A stretch of 64,000 nucleotides of DNA from Fidelibacterota bacterium (GCA_030748955.1 JASMKZ010000001.1:62001-126000); one strand, 5' to 3'. Shown: positions 47,213-56,765, numbered from the stretch's first letter. Notes: a model not told the origin generated them from the letters alone. Translations and numbers: made by a program.

Positions 47213-48073
47213 TTGTTGAAGAAAATTTCCACCATTAAGGAATTCCGAAAATGGCGGAAGAATATTTCAGGTTCAATAGGGTTTGTACCTACTATGGGCG
47301 CTCTGCACGAGGGACATTTATCCTTAGTATCAAAATCAAATAATACTTGTAAAAATACAATTGTGAGTATTTACATAAATCCAGCCCAATTTGCCCAAGG
47401 TGAAGATTTAGATACATACCCCAAAACGATAAAATCAGATTTAGACAAATTATCTAACTATAAAGTAGATTGTATTTTTGTGCCCGGTAACACTGAAATG
47501 TATCCTGATGGAATTAATGCAGGAAATTATAATAATAATTTGTTTAGCCTTTTAGAGGGGAAAAGCCGCCCCGGATTTTTTAAAGGTGTAACCACTATAG
47601 TTGCAAAATTATTTAATATTGTTGAGCCAAGCCATGCATTTTTTGGTAAGAAAGATTTTCAGCAGCTTTGTATCATAAAAAAATTGGTATCAGATTTAAA
47701 ATACCCAATTCAGATTGTCCCTTGCCCAATAATTCGAGAGAAAAATGGATTAGCAATGAGCTCCCGAAATACATATTTAACGGAACATGAATTTTCAATT
47801 GCCGCTACCATTTTTAAAGCCCTGACAAGCGGGAAAAACCTATTAAAAAATGGCGAACTTAATTGTGAAAAATTAAAGAATAGGATAACCAAAATTATTA
47901 ATGGTGAACCCCAGTTTAAGATCGACTATGTGTCAGTGGCAAATAAAAACACGCTTGAAGAAATTGAGGGAAAATTAGGAGGGGAAATTCTAGTAAGTGT
48001 AGCTGCGTTATTAGGGCAGACTCGCCTTATAGATAATTTCACCTATTCTTTACCAGATTTACACAAATGCTAA
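47213..48073 (+). CDS. panC: Pantothenate synthetase
   Basis: ATP-dependent condensation of pantoate and beta-alanine. The HIGH-like motif is in VPTMGALHEGHLSLV and the second nucleotide-site motif is MSSRNTYL; FGKKDFQQL and the PanC C-terminus (IDNFTYSL region) are present. The start is TTG, either at 47213 abutting the panB stop or the next codon; both are equally supported. Length 286 aa is normal. Confidence 0.96.
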   Translation: MLKKISTIKEFRKWRKNISGSIGFVPTMGALHEGHLSLVSKSNNTCKNTIVSIYINPAQFAQGEDLDTYPKTIKSDLDKLSNYKVDCIFVPGNTEMYPDGINAGNYNNNLFSLLEGKSRPGFFKGVTTIVAKLFNIVEPSHAFFGKKDFQQLCIIKKLVSDLKYPIQIVPCPIIREKNGLAMSSRNTYLTEHEFSIAATIFKALTSGKNLLKNGELNCEKLKNRITKIINGEPQFKIDYVSVANKNTLEEIEGKLGGEILVSVAALLGQTRLIDNFTYSLPDLHKC

Positions 48074-48118
48074 TTTACTTCTAAATATAGAGCGTATTAA
48101 TCGTGTTTATACAGGAAT

Positions 48119-48152
48119 CAACGTCCTTCGACTGTCGCTCAGTACAGACAGC
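48119..48152. repeat. Intergenic CTTCGACT..CGCTCAG motif
   Basis: The sequence CCTTCGACTGTCGCTCAGTA resembles a small dispersed intergenic repeat I know from Bacteroidetes-type genomes. It lies in the 97-nt gap between the convergent panC and nadB genes. There is only one copy here, so the call rests on recall of the motif. Confidence 0.35.
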
Positions 48153-48170
48153 TTTTGCAAAAAATAATAA

Positions 48171-49748
48171 TTATTCCCCATCTCTCAAGAGGTAATGGGT
48201 GCCAATACTTTCTCTGGCCTCCAGAGTTGCAGCAATAATTGCAATAGCAGTTTGAGCCCCATTTCTCAGCCCCACAATGCTTGGAGTCAGTCTGGCTTTC
48301 TGATAGAAATCTTCTATTTCTGTTTGAAGATTCCGCATAATAGTGCGAGCACGGTGGAGCCTTTGGCGAGTACGAATTAATCCTACATAATTCCACATGG
48401 TATTTTTTATTGTGAGCCAATCCTGTGCAATTAGTGCCGGATCAATTTCATCAATTTCATCTACCCAAGTTTCAATCTCTGGGAAATAATCATCTCCATC
48501 TCTAAAAACGGCTGCATCCTTTCCTGCACGGTAACCCCATACCAAAGCCTCTAATAATGAAGTACTTGCCAAGCGATTAGCTCCATGAACGCCGGTACAG
48601 GCAACCTCACCTACTGCATATAAACGTTTTACAGAAGTCCGGCCTTCTAGGTTAACGCCAATACCTCCGCAAATATAATGTGCAGCTGGAACTATGGGAA
48701 TGGGTTCTATTGTCATATCAACCCCTGCATCCATACAGCCCTTATAAATGGAAGGAAATCGATTTTTAATCCAGTCGCCATCTTTAAATGAAATATCCAA
48801 ATACATACAGGGAAAGGCTGTGTCTAGCATTTTCTGATGAATGCTTCTAGCGACAATATCCCGTGGAGCTAAACTTCCTTTTTCGTGGATTTGATTCATA
48901 AATTCATTTCCATTTCCATCAATTAATATTCCACCTTCCCCTCTAACGGCTTCGGAGATCAAATACCGACCGGATCCACTGAATAGAGTTGTGGGATGAA
49001 ATTGGATATACTGGAGGTTAAAACATCTAGCACCCGCCCGCCATGCCATTGCAATACCATCCCCTGTAGAATCGTTCGGGTTGGTGGAATGGAGAAAAAT
49101 TTGTCCCAATCCACCCGTTGCCAATATAGTTCTTTGAGAATAAATTGAGGATACCTTTCCAGTATTATTATCCAATACAATGGCACCGAAACAGGCTGGT
49201 TTTTTGTAGATGTCTGTAGAAATTATAGAGTGATGTGATAATGTTAAAAGGTCAATAGCTGTAATATTGGTGATGACTGAAATTTTAGGATGTTTTTCCA
49301 ATTCACTCAATATAGCAGTTTGAATGGAATCACCCGTTTTGTCTTTGCTATAAATAATTCGAGATTCTGAATGGGCAGCTTCTTTTGTTCGGCAAAGATT
49401 ATCACCATCATTTCCCATAGAATCACAGGTGTCAAATGCCACTTTAAATCGGTCAATGAGTATTTTTTTAACTAATGGGGGACCTTCGTTGCAAATTAAA
49501 TTTACAGCATCAACCCAGGAATGGTTATTACCTGCTTTCATAATATCATTTTTTAACTTCTCGTTGGAATCGGTGCTACTTTTATAAACAATTCCGCCCT
49601 GTGCCTTTGGTGTATTTCCACTTTTTAACTGGGGGGACTTTGTAATAATGGTTACATTTTTCCCCGCATCTGCAGCGGTAATTGCTGCCGTGGTGCCTGA
49701 CAACCCACTGCCAATCACCAAAACGTCTGTATTAATTGAAGGATTCAT
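48171..49748 (-). CDS. nadB: L-aspartate oxidase
   Basis: FAD enzyme oxidising aspartate to iminoaspartate, the first step of de novo NAD synthesis. The dinucleotide motif is GSGLSGTTAAITAADAG at residue 12; KAQGGI, FHPTTL, RGEGGILID, YICGGIGVNLEGRTSV and GANRLASTSLLEALVWG in part are family blocks. Length 525 aa is normal. Its ATG overlaps the nadC stop (ATGA). It is the last gene of the nadA-nadC-nadB operon. Confidence 0.96.
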   Translation of the reverse strand: MNPSINTDVLVIGSGLSGTTAAITAADAGKNVTIITKSPQLKSGNTPKAQGGIVYKSSTDSNEKLKNDIMKAGNNHSWVDAVNLICNEGPPLVKKILIDRFKVAFDTCDSMGNDGDNLCRTKEAAHSESRIIYSKDKTGDSIQTAILSELEKHPKISVITNITAIDLLTLSHHSIISTDIYKKPACFGAIVLDNNTGKVSSIYSQRTILATGGLGQIFLHSTNPNDSTGDGIAMAWRAGARCFNLQYIQFHPTTLFSGSGRYLISEAVRGEGGILIDGNGNEFMNQIHEKGSLAPRDIVARSIHQKMLDTAFPCMYLDISFKDGDWIKNRFPSIYKGCMDAGVDMTIEPIPIVPAAHYICGGIGVNLEGRTSVKRLYAVGEVACTGVHGANRLASTSLLEALVWGYRAGKDAAVFRDGDDYFPEIETWVDEIDEIDPALIAQDWLTIKNTMWNYVGLIRTRQRLHRARTIMRNLQTEIEDFYQKARLTPSIVGLRNGAQTAIAIIAATLEARESIGTHYLLRDGE

Positions 49749-50608
49749 GAAATAAAGTCTAGCCGAATGTTTTTACTTCTTGCCTGATGGGTTAGGGCTC
49801 CAATGGAAATAGCATTAATTCCAGTATCCAAATAAGAGGGGATATTTTCTAAGGTGATTCCACCGGAGGCTTCGATAAACACATCTTCTCCATTTTTCGA
49901 AGCCCTTATAATAGAAACAGCAGATCTGACTGTCTCGGGTTTCATATTATCCAATAAGAATCCGTCCACTCCTGTTTTTAAAGCTTCATGGATTTGATCA
50001 AAATTATCTACTTCAAGTTCCAATGGTAAATGGGCACCTTTTTTTCTGGCAGATTCAATGGCATTAGTTACAGATCCTGCAGCAATTATATGATTATCTT
50101 TGATAAGAATTCCATGGGATAAATTGAGCCGATGATTGAAAGCTCCACCAATTGCTACGGCATATTTTTCAAATAGGCGCAATCCAGGAGTTGTTTTTCT
50201 GGTGTCTAAAATCTTCACATTAGATGGGCTTGCAATTTTTGCATATTCATAAGAGAGAGTAGCAATACCACATAGCCGTTGGATTAAATTCAGCATGACT
50301 CTTTCACGAGAAAGTATTTCTCTAACCGAACCCGTAACTACCCCAATTACATCGCCACTTGAGAGCATAGAACCATTTTTATGATTAATCGTCACCTGGC
50401 ATTTTTCTCCAAAGCAATGAGGAATAATTTCACTTCCAGCAAAAATAAGTTTTTCTGCTGCATGGATTTCAGCAGTTATTTCAGAATTATCAGCAGTTGT
50501 ACTTTCGGTAGTAATATCACCATTTGGAATATCTTCCGCTAAAAAGTAAGCAATTTTCCCAATGATATATTCATCCGAAAGTTTTTTATGTTGAGGGTAT
50601 TCGATCAA
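49745..50608 (-). CDS. nadC: Nicotinate-nucleotide pyrophosphorylase (carboxylating)
   Basis: Quinolinate phosphoribosyltransferase, third step of de novo NAD synthesis. Blocks seen are EDIPNGDITTES, RVMLNLIQRLCGIATL, ILDTRKTTPGLRLFEKYAV in part, GGAFNHRLNLSHGILIKDNHI in part, LEVDNFDQ and EASGGITLENI. A TTG at 50656 gives a longer protein overlapping nadA by 52 nt; the TTG at 50608 overlaps the nadA stop by four nucleotides (TTGA) and gives 287 aa, the normal length, so I prefer it. Neither start has a clear Shine-Dalgarno. Confidence 0.94.
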   Translation of the reverse strand: MIEYPQHKKLSDEYIIGKIAYFLAEDIPNGDITTESTTADNSEITAEIHAAEKLIFAGSEIIPHCFGEKCQVTINHKNGSMLSSGDVIGVVTGSVREILSRERVMLNLIQRLCGIATLSYEYAKIASPSNVKILDTRKTTPGLRLFEKYAVAIGGAFNHRLNLSHGILIKDNHIIAAGSVTNAIESARKKGAHLPLELEVDNFDQIHEALKTGVDGFLLDNMKPETVRSAVSIIRASKNGEDVFIEASGGITLENIPSYLDTGINAISIGALTHQARSKNIRLDFIS

Positions 50609-51528
50609 CTGAGTGCCAACATTTTTTCTAAAGGAGCCAGTGCTTTGAGTCGACAATCTTCTGATAAAATAATTTCAGGAGACATGGTATCAAGAGCTGC
50701 CACCATTTTTTCAATTGTGTTTAGACGCATATGGGGACATTCATTGCAGGCACATCCATCATTTGTAGGAAGAGGAATAAACGTTTTATTTGGGTTTTCT
50801 TTTTCCATTTGATGTATAACTCCCGGTTCAGTGGCAATGATAAATTTTTCGAGATTAGATTTATACGCAAATTTAATAATAGAAGTTGTGGAGCCGACAT
50901 GATCTGAATGGCGCAGTATATTTTCGTTGCATTCTGGATGTGCCAGTACAAGAGCATTTGGATTCCGAGTTTTCAAACGAATAAGCTCTCTTTCTGAAAA
51001 AATTTCGTGAACTTGGCAGGAACCATCCCACAATAATAAATCGCGTCCAGTTTTTTTCTGGAGGAATGCCCCTAAATATTTATCAGGAGCAAAAATAACT
51101 TTTTTATCTTCTGGCAGACTAGTAATAATTTTTTCAGCATTGGATGAAGTGCAGATAATATCTGATACGGCCTTTACTTTTGCAGAACAATTAATATAAG
51201 TGATTACCACATGATCTGGATGAGAATCTACCCAGGCCTTAAACTTATTAGGAGAAGCGGAGTCTGCTAGGGAACAGCCCGCATCCATATCGGGCAATAT
51301 TACCCGTTTGTTAGGATTTAATATTTTGGCAGTTTCACACATAAAATGAACACCACAGAAAAGGATGACATCGGCATCTGTTTTCACTGCATATTGTGCC
51401 AGAGCAAGACTATCCCCAACAAAATCAGCAACATCCTGGATGTCAGGATCTTGATAATAATGTGCCAAAATCACAGCATTACGCTCTTTTTTTAAAGACT
51501 CTAACTTTGATAAAGTGTCTGAAATCAT
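50605..51528 (-). CDS. nadA: Quinolinate synthase
   Basis: 4Fe-4S enzyme condensing iminoaspartate and dihydroxyacetone phosphate to quinolinate. Motifs include AHYYQDPDIQDVADFVGDSL in part, FCGVHFMCETAKIL (cluster Cys), DMDAGCSLADS, YINCSAKVKA, HPECN and the C-terminal CACNECPHM. Length 307 aa is normal for the short form. It is the first gene of the operon; 55 nt separate it from the GDPD gene on the same strand. Confidence 0.96.
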   Translation of the reverse strand: MISDTLSKLESLKKERNAVILAHYYQDPDIQDVADFVGDSLALAQYAVKTDADVILFCGVHFMCETAKILNPNKRVILPDMDAGCSLADSASPNKFKAWVDSHPDHVVITYINCSAKVKAVSDIICTSSNAEKIITSLPEDKKVIFAPDKYLGAFLQKKTGRDLLLWDGSCQVHEIFSERELIRLKTRNPNALVLAHPECNENILRHSDHVGSTTSIIKFAYKSNLEKFIIATEPGVIHQMEKENPNKTFIPLPTNDGCACNECPHMRLNTIEKMVAALDTMSPEIILSEDCRLKALAPLEKMLALS

Positions 51529-51583
51529 ATTTTGATATGGAATTTAGCCCCAGTAATTTAGGTAATTATTAAGAATGTCAGTG

Positions 51584-52384
51584 TTAATTTAGATATGGGT
51601 CATCTATAAAAACACCGTCCACTCCCAAAAGCTGAGCTTTTATTAATTGTTTTTGGGTTATTACAGTAAAAGTTAAAACAGACATATTTTTTCTTCTAAC
51701 CCAATTTATTAATTGTTTATCTAGATAAACGATATCGGCATGGAATCCATCTGGTCGGCATATCCAAGCCCAGAGTGGAGTATTTATAATAAACTGAGGA
51801 TTATTTTTACTCCATAAAAAAGCAGTTAATATTTTGGGATTATTTTTTTTTATTCTCCTTATAATAAAAGGATTAAAGCTGGATATAACACAGTTATTTT
51901 CAAATCCATATATTTTGATTAATTCCAAAATATTTTTTTCAATATTGGTATTAATAATATGGGCAGATTTTATTTCAATATTGATGATATTTTTTTTATT
52001 GAGAACATCCAATACATCGGTAAATAAGGGTATTTTATTTTGCTTGTTACCATTTAATGAAACCTTCTGAATTTCGGACCAGGACAAATTTTCGATTAAT
52101 TCTATTCTTCCGGAATCACATTCTACACTCCAATCATGATATATCACCAATTTTTTATCAGCAGAAAATTGAACGTCTAATTCTATACCATCCATCCCTG
52201 TATCAATGGCTTTTCTGAAGGAGTCCAAAGTATTTTCATGGGCGAGCGATGGTGCTCCGCGATGTCCTATTTTTACTAGTTTTCCAGTTGAGTAAAAAGG
52301 GGGATATACCGGTACCCAATTTTTTTTATAAATGGTAACGGTAATTATTAAAATCGTTAATAATAGTATTTCCACTCCAAACAT
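51584..52384 (-). CDS. Membrane-anchored glycerophosphodiester phosphodiesterase
   Basis: Hydrolyses glycerophosphodiesters to glycerol 3-phosphate and alcohol. The GDPD signature is clear: IGHRGAPSLAHENTLDSF, GMDGIELDVQFSAD, VIYHDWSVE, and later NIEIKSAH and GVDGVFIDDP. An N-terminal hydrophobic helix (VEILLLTILIITVTIY) suggests a membrane anchor with the domain outside the cytoplasm. Length 266 aa. It is divergent from dnaA across a 99-nt gap. Confidence 0.92.
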   Translation of the reverse strand: MFGVEILLLTILIITVTIYKKNWVPVYPPFYSTGKLVKIGHRGAPSLAHENTLDSFRKAIDTGMDGIELDVQFSADKKLVIYHDWSVECDSGRIELIENLSWSEIQKVSLNGNKQNKIPLFTDVLDVLNKKNIINIEIKSAHIINTNIEKNILELIKIYGFENNCVISSFNPFIIRRIKKNNPKILTAFLWSKNNPQFIINTPLWAWICRPDGFHADIVYLDKQLINWVRRKNMSVLTFTVITQKQLIKAQLLGVDGVFIDDPYLN

Positions 52385-52483
52385 TCACTGGTAAATTACA
52401 ATTGGTTTAAATAACAATTCTGTATGTTTTCAACTTGTTTTAAGTGGACTTAATGCCCGAATTTTAGGGGTGAATTTTATATT

Positions 52484-53908
52484 ATGGTTACCAACATGAA
52501 CAATATAGTCGAACAATCACCCGGCCAATTTAGTTTAAATAAAGACGAGCTTTGGAAAAAATGCTTATTATATATCAAGGATAGAATTCAAGAACAGGCA
52601 TTTCAGACCTGGTTTGATGGAGTGGTTGCAACAAGCCTAAATGAAGAGGAAATTACACTTCAGGTTCCCAATCAATTTCATTATGAATGGTTGGAAGCAA
52701 AATATCGTCACCTCATCGATAATGCTCTAAAGGAAAATGCAAATCATCCACTCATTGTAAATTATAGTGTAGTAATCAGTGATAAAAACATTGATGAAAT
52801 ACCGACTTTAACTGCTAAGGAAAAGCCAATTCCCCAGGGATATCAAAGAAAATCCCAGTTGAATTCCCGCTATATTTTTGAAAATTTCATTGAAGGTAAA
52901 AGCAACCAATTTGCTAAGGCTGCAGCATTATCTGTTGCAGATACTCCCGGCCAAACCCCCTATAACCCACTTCTTATTTATAGCAGTCCCGGTCTGGGGA
53001 AAACCCATCTATTACAGGCAATAGGGAATAAACTCATCAGACAGAATGGGAATATGCGCGTGGTATACCTCACTAGTGAAAAGTTTATGTTGGATTTCAT
53101 CAGTTCCATTCAGAAAAATAGCTCTACAGACTTTATCAGCACCTATAGAAATATAGATATGCTATTATTGGATGATGTTCAGTTTTTCCAATCTAAAGAA
53201 CAAACTCAAGAACAATTTTTTCACTTATTTAATGATTTATTTCAAAAAGGTAAACAAATTGTATTGACAACGGACCGCCATCCAAGTGAGTTAAAAGGAT
53301 TGAAAGATCGTTTAATTTCTCGGTTTCAATCTGGGCTTGTGGTGGATATTCAGCCACCCGATTTAGAAACAAGAATTGCAATCTTGATGAAAAAAGCTGA
53401 AGATGATGGACTGGAAATTCCCTATGATGTAACCGAATTTATAGCAGAAGCAATAGCAGGAGATGTCCGTGCAATGGAAGGAGCGTTGGTAAAATTATTG
53501 GCGCTTTCGTCTCTCCGCCGAGAAGATATCACTATGAATTTGGCTCAACGGGTTCTAAAAAATCTGTTGGGAGAAAATTCATTTACTGATTTGTCCATTG
53601 ATCAAATTGTTAAATATGTTTGTAGAGAAATGAAAATTAGTGAAAGACAAATTCTGGGGAAAAGCCGTACAATGGAAGTCGCACTTGCACGACAATTGGC
53701 CATGTTTCTATCTAAGGAATTAACCAGTGCATCTCTGGCAAATATTGGAATACATATTGGTGGAAGAGATCATTCCACCGTTATTCATGCCTGTAAAAAT
53801 ATTGATAAAAAAGCAATAGCTGACAGTGATTTTAAAAGGAAAATTGACAGTATGAAAAATGAAATATCCGGACAGAAAATGTCCAAAACAGTGAAAGGAA
53901 ATACCTAA
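52484..53908 (+). CDS. dnaA: Chromosomal replication initiator DnaA
   Basis: AAA+ protein that melts oriC. Domain I is at the N-terminus (WKKCLLYIKDRIQEQAFQTWF in part), domain III has Walker A SSPGLGKTHLLQAIGN and Walker B LLLDDVQF, and domain IV ends with the DNA-binding signature IGGRDHSTVIHA. Length 474 aa. In-frame ATGs at 52484 and 52496 are both possible starts. The usual neighbours dnaN, recF and gyrB are absent, and no DnaA-box cluster was seen in the flanks. Its stop overlaps the following response-regulator start by one base. Confidence 0.97.
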   Translation: MVTNMNNIVEQSPGQFSLNKDELWKKCLLYIKDRIQEQAFQTWFDGVVATSLNEEEITLQVPNQFHYEWLEAKYRHLIDNALKENANHPLIVNYSVVISDKNIDEIPTLTAKEKPIPQGYQRKSQLNSRYIFENFIEGKSNQFAKAAALSVADTPGQTPYNPLLIYSSPGLGKTHLLQAIGNKLIRQNGNMRVVYLTSEKFMLDFISSIQKNSSTDFISTYRNIDMLLLDDVQFFQSKEQTQEQFFHLFNDLFQKGKQIVLTTDRHPSELKGLKDRLISRFQSGLVVDIQPPDLETRIAILMKKAEDDGLEIPYDVTEFIAEAIAGDVRAMEGALVKLLALSSLRREDITMNLAQRVLKNLLGENSFTDLSIDQIVKYVCREMKISERQILGKSRTMEVALARQLAMFLSKELTSASLANIGIHIGGRDHSTVIHACKNIDKKAIADSDFKRKIDSMKNEISGQKMSKTVKGNT

Positions 53909-54597
53909 TGGATAAAATACTAATAATTGATGATGATGTACAATTAACAGAATTACTTATTGAGTTTTTGAGTTCGTATAAATATAAACTTGTTGCTAAA
54001 CATACTCCAGAAGAAGGGTTGGAATATCTAGAAAAAAAAGAAGCGAGTGTAATCATATTAGATATAATGTTACCAGGAATGGATGGCTTTCAGGTATTAA
54101 GAAAAATTAGGGAAAATTTATCAACTCCTGTAATTATGCTTACTGCACGAGGAGAGGTTACGGATCGTATTGTTGGCTTAGAATTAGGTGCAGATGATTA
54201 TTTACCAAAGCCGTTTGAGCCTAGAGAATTACTTGCACGGATTCAATCAATTTTAAGAAGAACCCATTCTTCCGCGGCAATTATAGAAAATGTACATTTT
54301 AAGGGATTGAGTATTGATAAAAATAAACAGGAAGTATTATTAGATAAAAAGCCGATATCACTTTCAACAACTGAGTATGAAGCTTTGATATTATTTATTG
54401 AAAATTCAAGTGAAACGTTGGATAGAGAGTTTTTAGTTGAAAATTTAAGAGGAATTTCCTGGCAAAGTTATGATCGATCAGTTGATGTTCTAGTGAGTCG
54501 ATTGCGAGGCAAATTAGGTGAAACTCCCAATAACACTAGATTTATAAAGACAGTTCATGGTGTAGGCTATAAATTTATCGGAGAGCCCGAGGATTAA
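53908..54597 (+). CDS. OmpR/PhoB-family response regulator
   Basis: Receiver domain with acidic pair at 8-10 (IIDDDV), phosphoacceptor in VIILDIMLPGMDG (about D53) and Lys in DYLPKPFEP, followed by a winged-helix output domain (LSTTEYEALILF, RSVDVLVSRLRGKLGE, TVHGVGYKF). Length 229 aa. The start ATG shares its A with the dnaA stop (TAATG) and has an AAAGGA Shine-Dalgarno inside dnaA, so it is translationally coupled to dnaA. The kinase gene follows. Confidence 0.94.
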   Translation: MDKILIIDDDVQLTELLIEFLSSYKYKLVAKHTPEEGLEYLEKKEASVIILDIMLPGMDGFQVLRKIRENLSTPVIMLTARGEVTDRIVGLELGADDYLPKPFEPRELLARIQSILRRTHSSAAIIENVHFKGLSIDKNKQEVLLDKKPISLSTTEYEALILFIENSSETLDREFLVENLRGISWQSYDRSVDVLVSRLRGKLGETPNNTRFIKTVHGVGYKFIGEPED

Positions 54598-54616
54598 ATC
54601 AAGCCGTCCATATCGC

Positions 54617-54646
54617 AAAAGCCTATTCAATAGATTAGGCTTTTTG
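54617..54646 (+). terminator. Terminator-like hairpin at the regulator/kinase junction
   Basis: Arms AAAAGCCTA and TAGGCTTTT form a nine-base perfect stem with a loop of about ten bases, followed by T residues. It lies 20 nt after the regulator stop and overlaps the TTG that is the first canonical kinase start. It could attenuate kinase expression relative to dnaA and the regulator. Confidence 0.6.
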
Positions 54647-55945
54647 GTTATTGTATTCACAATAACTTTAACATCAGCATTATATTACCAATTCACTTAT
54701 TCTTTCACTACTCAAGATAGTATTCTGGATGCTCACGAGAATTATTACTATTCTCAAATGGTAAAAGGTTGGGGAAATCCTCCAGATACTAATATTGTCA
54801 AAAAAGAAATTGAAAATCTACATATGTGGTGTGGTATTTTTAAACGGGAGATAGGTGAATCTGGTATTCCTTATCCAGGCAAAAATTATTGGTCTAACCT
54901 CCCCCAAAATATATCTATTAACGATTTTTATAGTTGGACAATTAGTTCAGATTTCGAAAACATGTATGATTTAATAATTCCACTTAAAGTATTTTTTGGT
55001 GGAATCAATGACATGCCTGTTACAGTGGTGGACAATGGCGGTTACCTTTTCTATTTAGTAATTGATTATAAACCCCCTAGTGAATTTAACAATCTGATAA
55101 TTGCATTTATTTTAGCCATGGTTTTTATTATTGGTTTATACTTGTTCATTCGCAGGTATTTAAAACCCGTTCAATTAATGAAAGACAGGATAGAGACTCT
55201 TGAAGCAGGAGATTTAAAATCGAAAATTGATATAATAGGTGAAGATGAGCTTGCAGATCTGTCAAATTCTATGAATCAGTTAATTGCTGATATTAATATT
55301 CTTCTTGAAAACAAACACCAACTTTTACTAGAAGTAAGTCATGAATTGCGATCACCGCTGGCTCGAATGCAGCTATTAATAGAAATGCTTCCAGATCATA
55401 AAAATATATTAAAATTAAAAGAAGAGGTGAAATTTCTCGAAGGGATGATCAGTAATTTATTATTATCAGATCGACTTTCAATGCCTTATTCAAAGTTAGA
55501 TTTACAAAAATTCAGTACGCAGGATATAATAGATAAAGTGATGAATATGTTCCCCCTTAATCGCCATAGAGTGAAAATTGATAATAATATTCCTGATGAA
55601 CAAGTTTATATAGATGAAACAAAATTTAGCTTGGCATTACGAAATTTATTGGATAATGCTTTTAAATACAGCAAAAGACAAGACAATGCAGATATAAAAT
55701 TAACAATTCTAAAAAACGATGGAATAGAATTTGAAGTGAAAGATTCAGGCATAGGTATTTCTAAAGCTGATATTAATAAACTAACCCAGCCATTCTTTCA
55801 GGCGAACCAAACCGTTTCAACTAAAGGATTTGGGCTTGGCTTAACAATTTGTAAAAAAATAATTGAATCTCATAAGGGGATGCTTTACATAGAAAGTAGT
55901 ATCGATGGGGGAGCAACCTTTACATTACACCTTCCAAAAATATAG
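54644..55945 (+). CDS. Sensor histidine kinase (HAMP, HisKA, HATPase), start uncertain
   Basis: Partner of the OmpR-type regulator. Layout: N-terminal membrane helix, periplasmic domain (about 25-150), second helix (LIIAFILAMVFIIGLYLF), HAMP linker, HisKA with phospho-His in EVSHELRSPLARMQ, and HATPase (NLLDNAFKYSK, DSGIGIS, GFGLGLTICKKII). The TTG at 54644 lies in the T-tract of a hairpin and lacks basic residues before the first helix. The frame is open upstream and an ATT at 54593, overlapping the regulator stop (ATTAA) after a CGAGG, would add the typical basic N-terminus PYRKSLFNRLGF. Confidence 0.9.
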   Translation: MVIVFTITLTSALYYQFTYSFTTQDSILDAHENYYYSQMVKGWGNPPDTNIVKKEIENLHMWCGIFKREIGESGIPYPGKNYWSNLPQNISINDFYSWTISSDFENMYDLIIPLKVFFGGINDMPVTVVDNGGYLFYLVIDYKPPSEFNNLIIAFILAMVFIIGLYLFIRRYLKPVQLMKDRIETLEAGDLKSKIDIIGEDELADLSNSMNQLIADINILLENKHQLLLEVSHELRSPLARMQLLIEMLPDHKNILKLKEEVKFLEGMISNLLLSDRLSMPYSKLDLQKFSTQDIIDKVMNMFPLNRHRVKIDNNIPDEQVYIDETKFSLALRNLLDNAFKYSKRQDNADIKLTILKNDGIEFEVKDSGIGISKADINKLTQPFFQANQTVSTKGFGLGLTICKKIIESHKGMLYIESSIDGGATFTLHLPKI

Positions 55946-56024
55946 TTATAGGAATTATTAATAATAAATTCTAAATTACACTGTAGTAATTAAAAAAATA
56001 ATGTCTTAATCGGAGGGTTTAATA

Positions 56025-56447
56025 ATGCAAAAATCAAGTGTAAATAAGGTAATTCTAGTTGGTCATATTGGAAATAAGCCAGAGGGTAGGTATACTCCTT
56101 CAGGGATTTCTACAGCCACATTTTCTCTTGCAACTAATGAATCATGGATAGATAGTGATAAAGAGAAAAAAGAGCATACGGAATGGCATAATATTGTAGC
56201 ATGGAATAAATTAGCTGATTTTACCACTGAATATCTTCAAAAAGGTCAATTGATATATATAGAAGGTAAATTACAGACACGTACTTACAAGGATAAAAAT
56301 GATATTCAGCATTGGAAAACGGAAATAGTTTCTAATGTTATTACACCTCTAGAGTGGAAAACAGCAGAGAAGAAAGAAAACGGTGAGGTAAAGAATACGG
56401 CAGAAAAAGTCTCAGAACCTGTAGGAGAAGAGGAGCTACCGTTTTAA
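56025..56447 (+). CDS. ssb: Single-stranded DNA-binding protein
   Basis: OB-fold protein binding single-stranded DNA: NKVILVGHIGNKPEGRYTPSG, EWHNIVAWNKLADF, GQLIYIEGKLQTRTYKDK in part. A flexible tail ends with the acidic tip GEEELPF, which recruits partner proteins such as PriA and RecO, both encoded in this window. Length 140 aa. A CGGAGGG Shine-Dalgarno lies 7 nt before the ATG. It is monocistronic in appearance and not linked to rpsF/rpsR. Confidence 0.96.
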   Translation: MQKSSVNKVILVGHIGNKPEGRYTPSGISTATFSLATNESWIDSDKEKKEHTEWHNIVAWNKLADFTTEYLQKGQLIYIEGKLQTRTYKDKNDIQHWKTEIVSNVITPLEWKTAEKKENGEVKNTAEKVSEPVGEEELPF

Positions 56448-56540
56448 CATGATGTTACAGGTTGTTACAAAATTGTGACATAAATCATTGTTTTGCAAGT
56501 ATAAGTTGTTTTATATTCAGGTTAAGAGGGAGACTTTAAT

Positions 56541-56765
56541 ATGAAGATAATGAAGAAGGTTATAATAGTAACACTTGTAGTTGGTGGACTTATTTTTGCC
56601 CGTACTGGGAAGAATGATCTCAGGAGCGAGGGAGTTAAATCCCAATCCAAAGGCAACCATTATTGGGTAAAAGATGTTTCTGATAAGAGTGATATTAAGC
56701 TTGATCGGAAGCGTTCTCACAAGAGGAGACGTAAAATAAGGAAACCAAAGAAGGGGTTGAGATAA
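56541..56765 (+). CDS. Small exported very basic protein of unknown function
   Basis: A 74-aa product with an N-terminal hydrophobic signal or anchor (MKKVIIVTLVVGGLIFA) and a Lys/Arg-rich C-terminus from about residue 52 (RKRSHKRRRKIRKPKKG). The start has a good GAGGGAG Shine-Dalgarno and the stop is followed by a perfect terminator, so it looks like a genuine independent or ssb-linked gene. I do not recognise a family. The basic tail suggests binding to an acidic polymer such as nucleic acid, LPS or acidic protein, but that is a guess. Confidence 0.65.
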   Translation: MKIMKKVIIVTLVVGGLIFARTGKNDLRSEGVKSQSKGNHYWVKDVSDKSDIKLDRKRSHKRRRKIRKPKKGLR

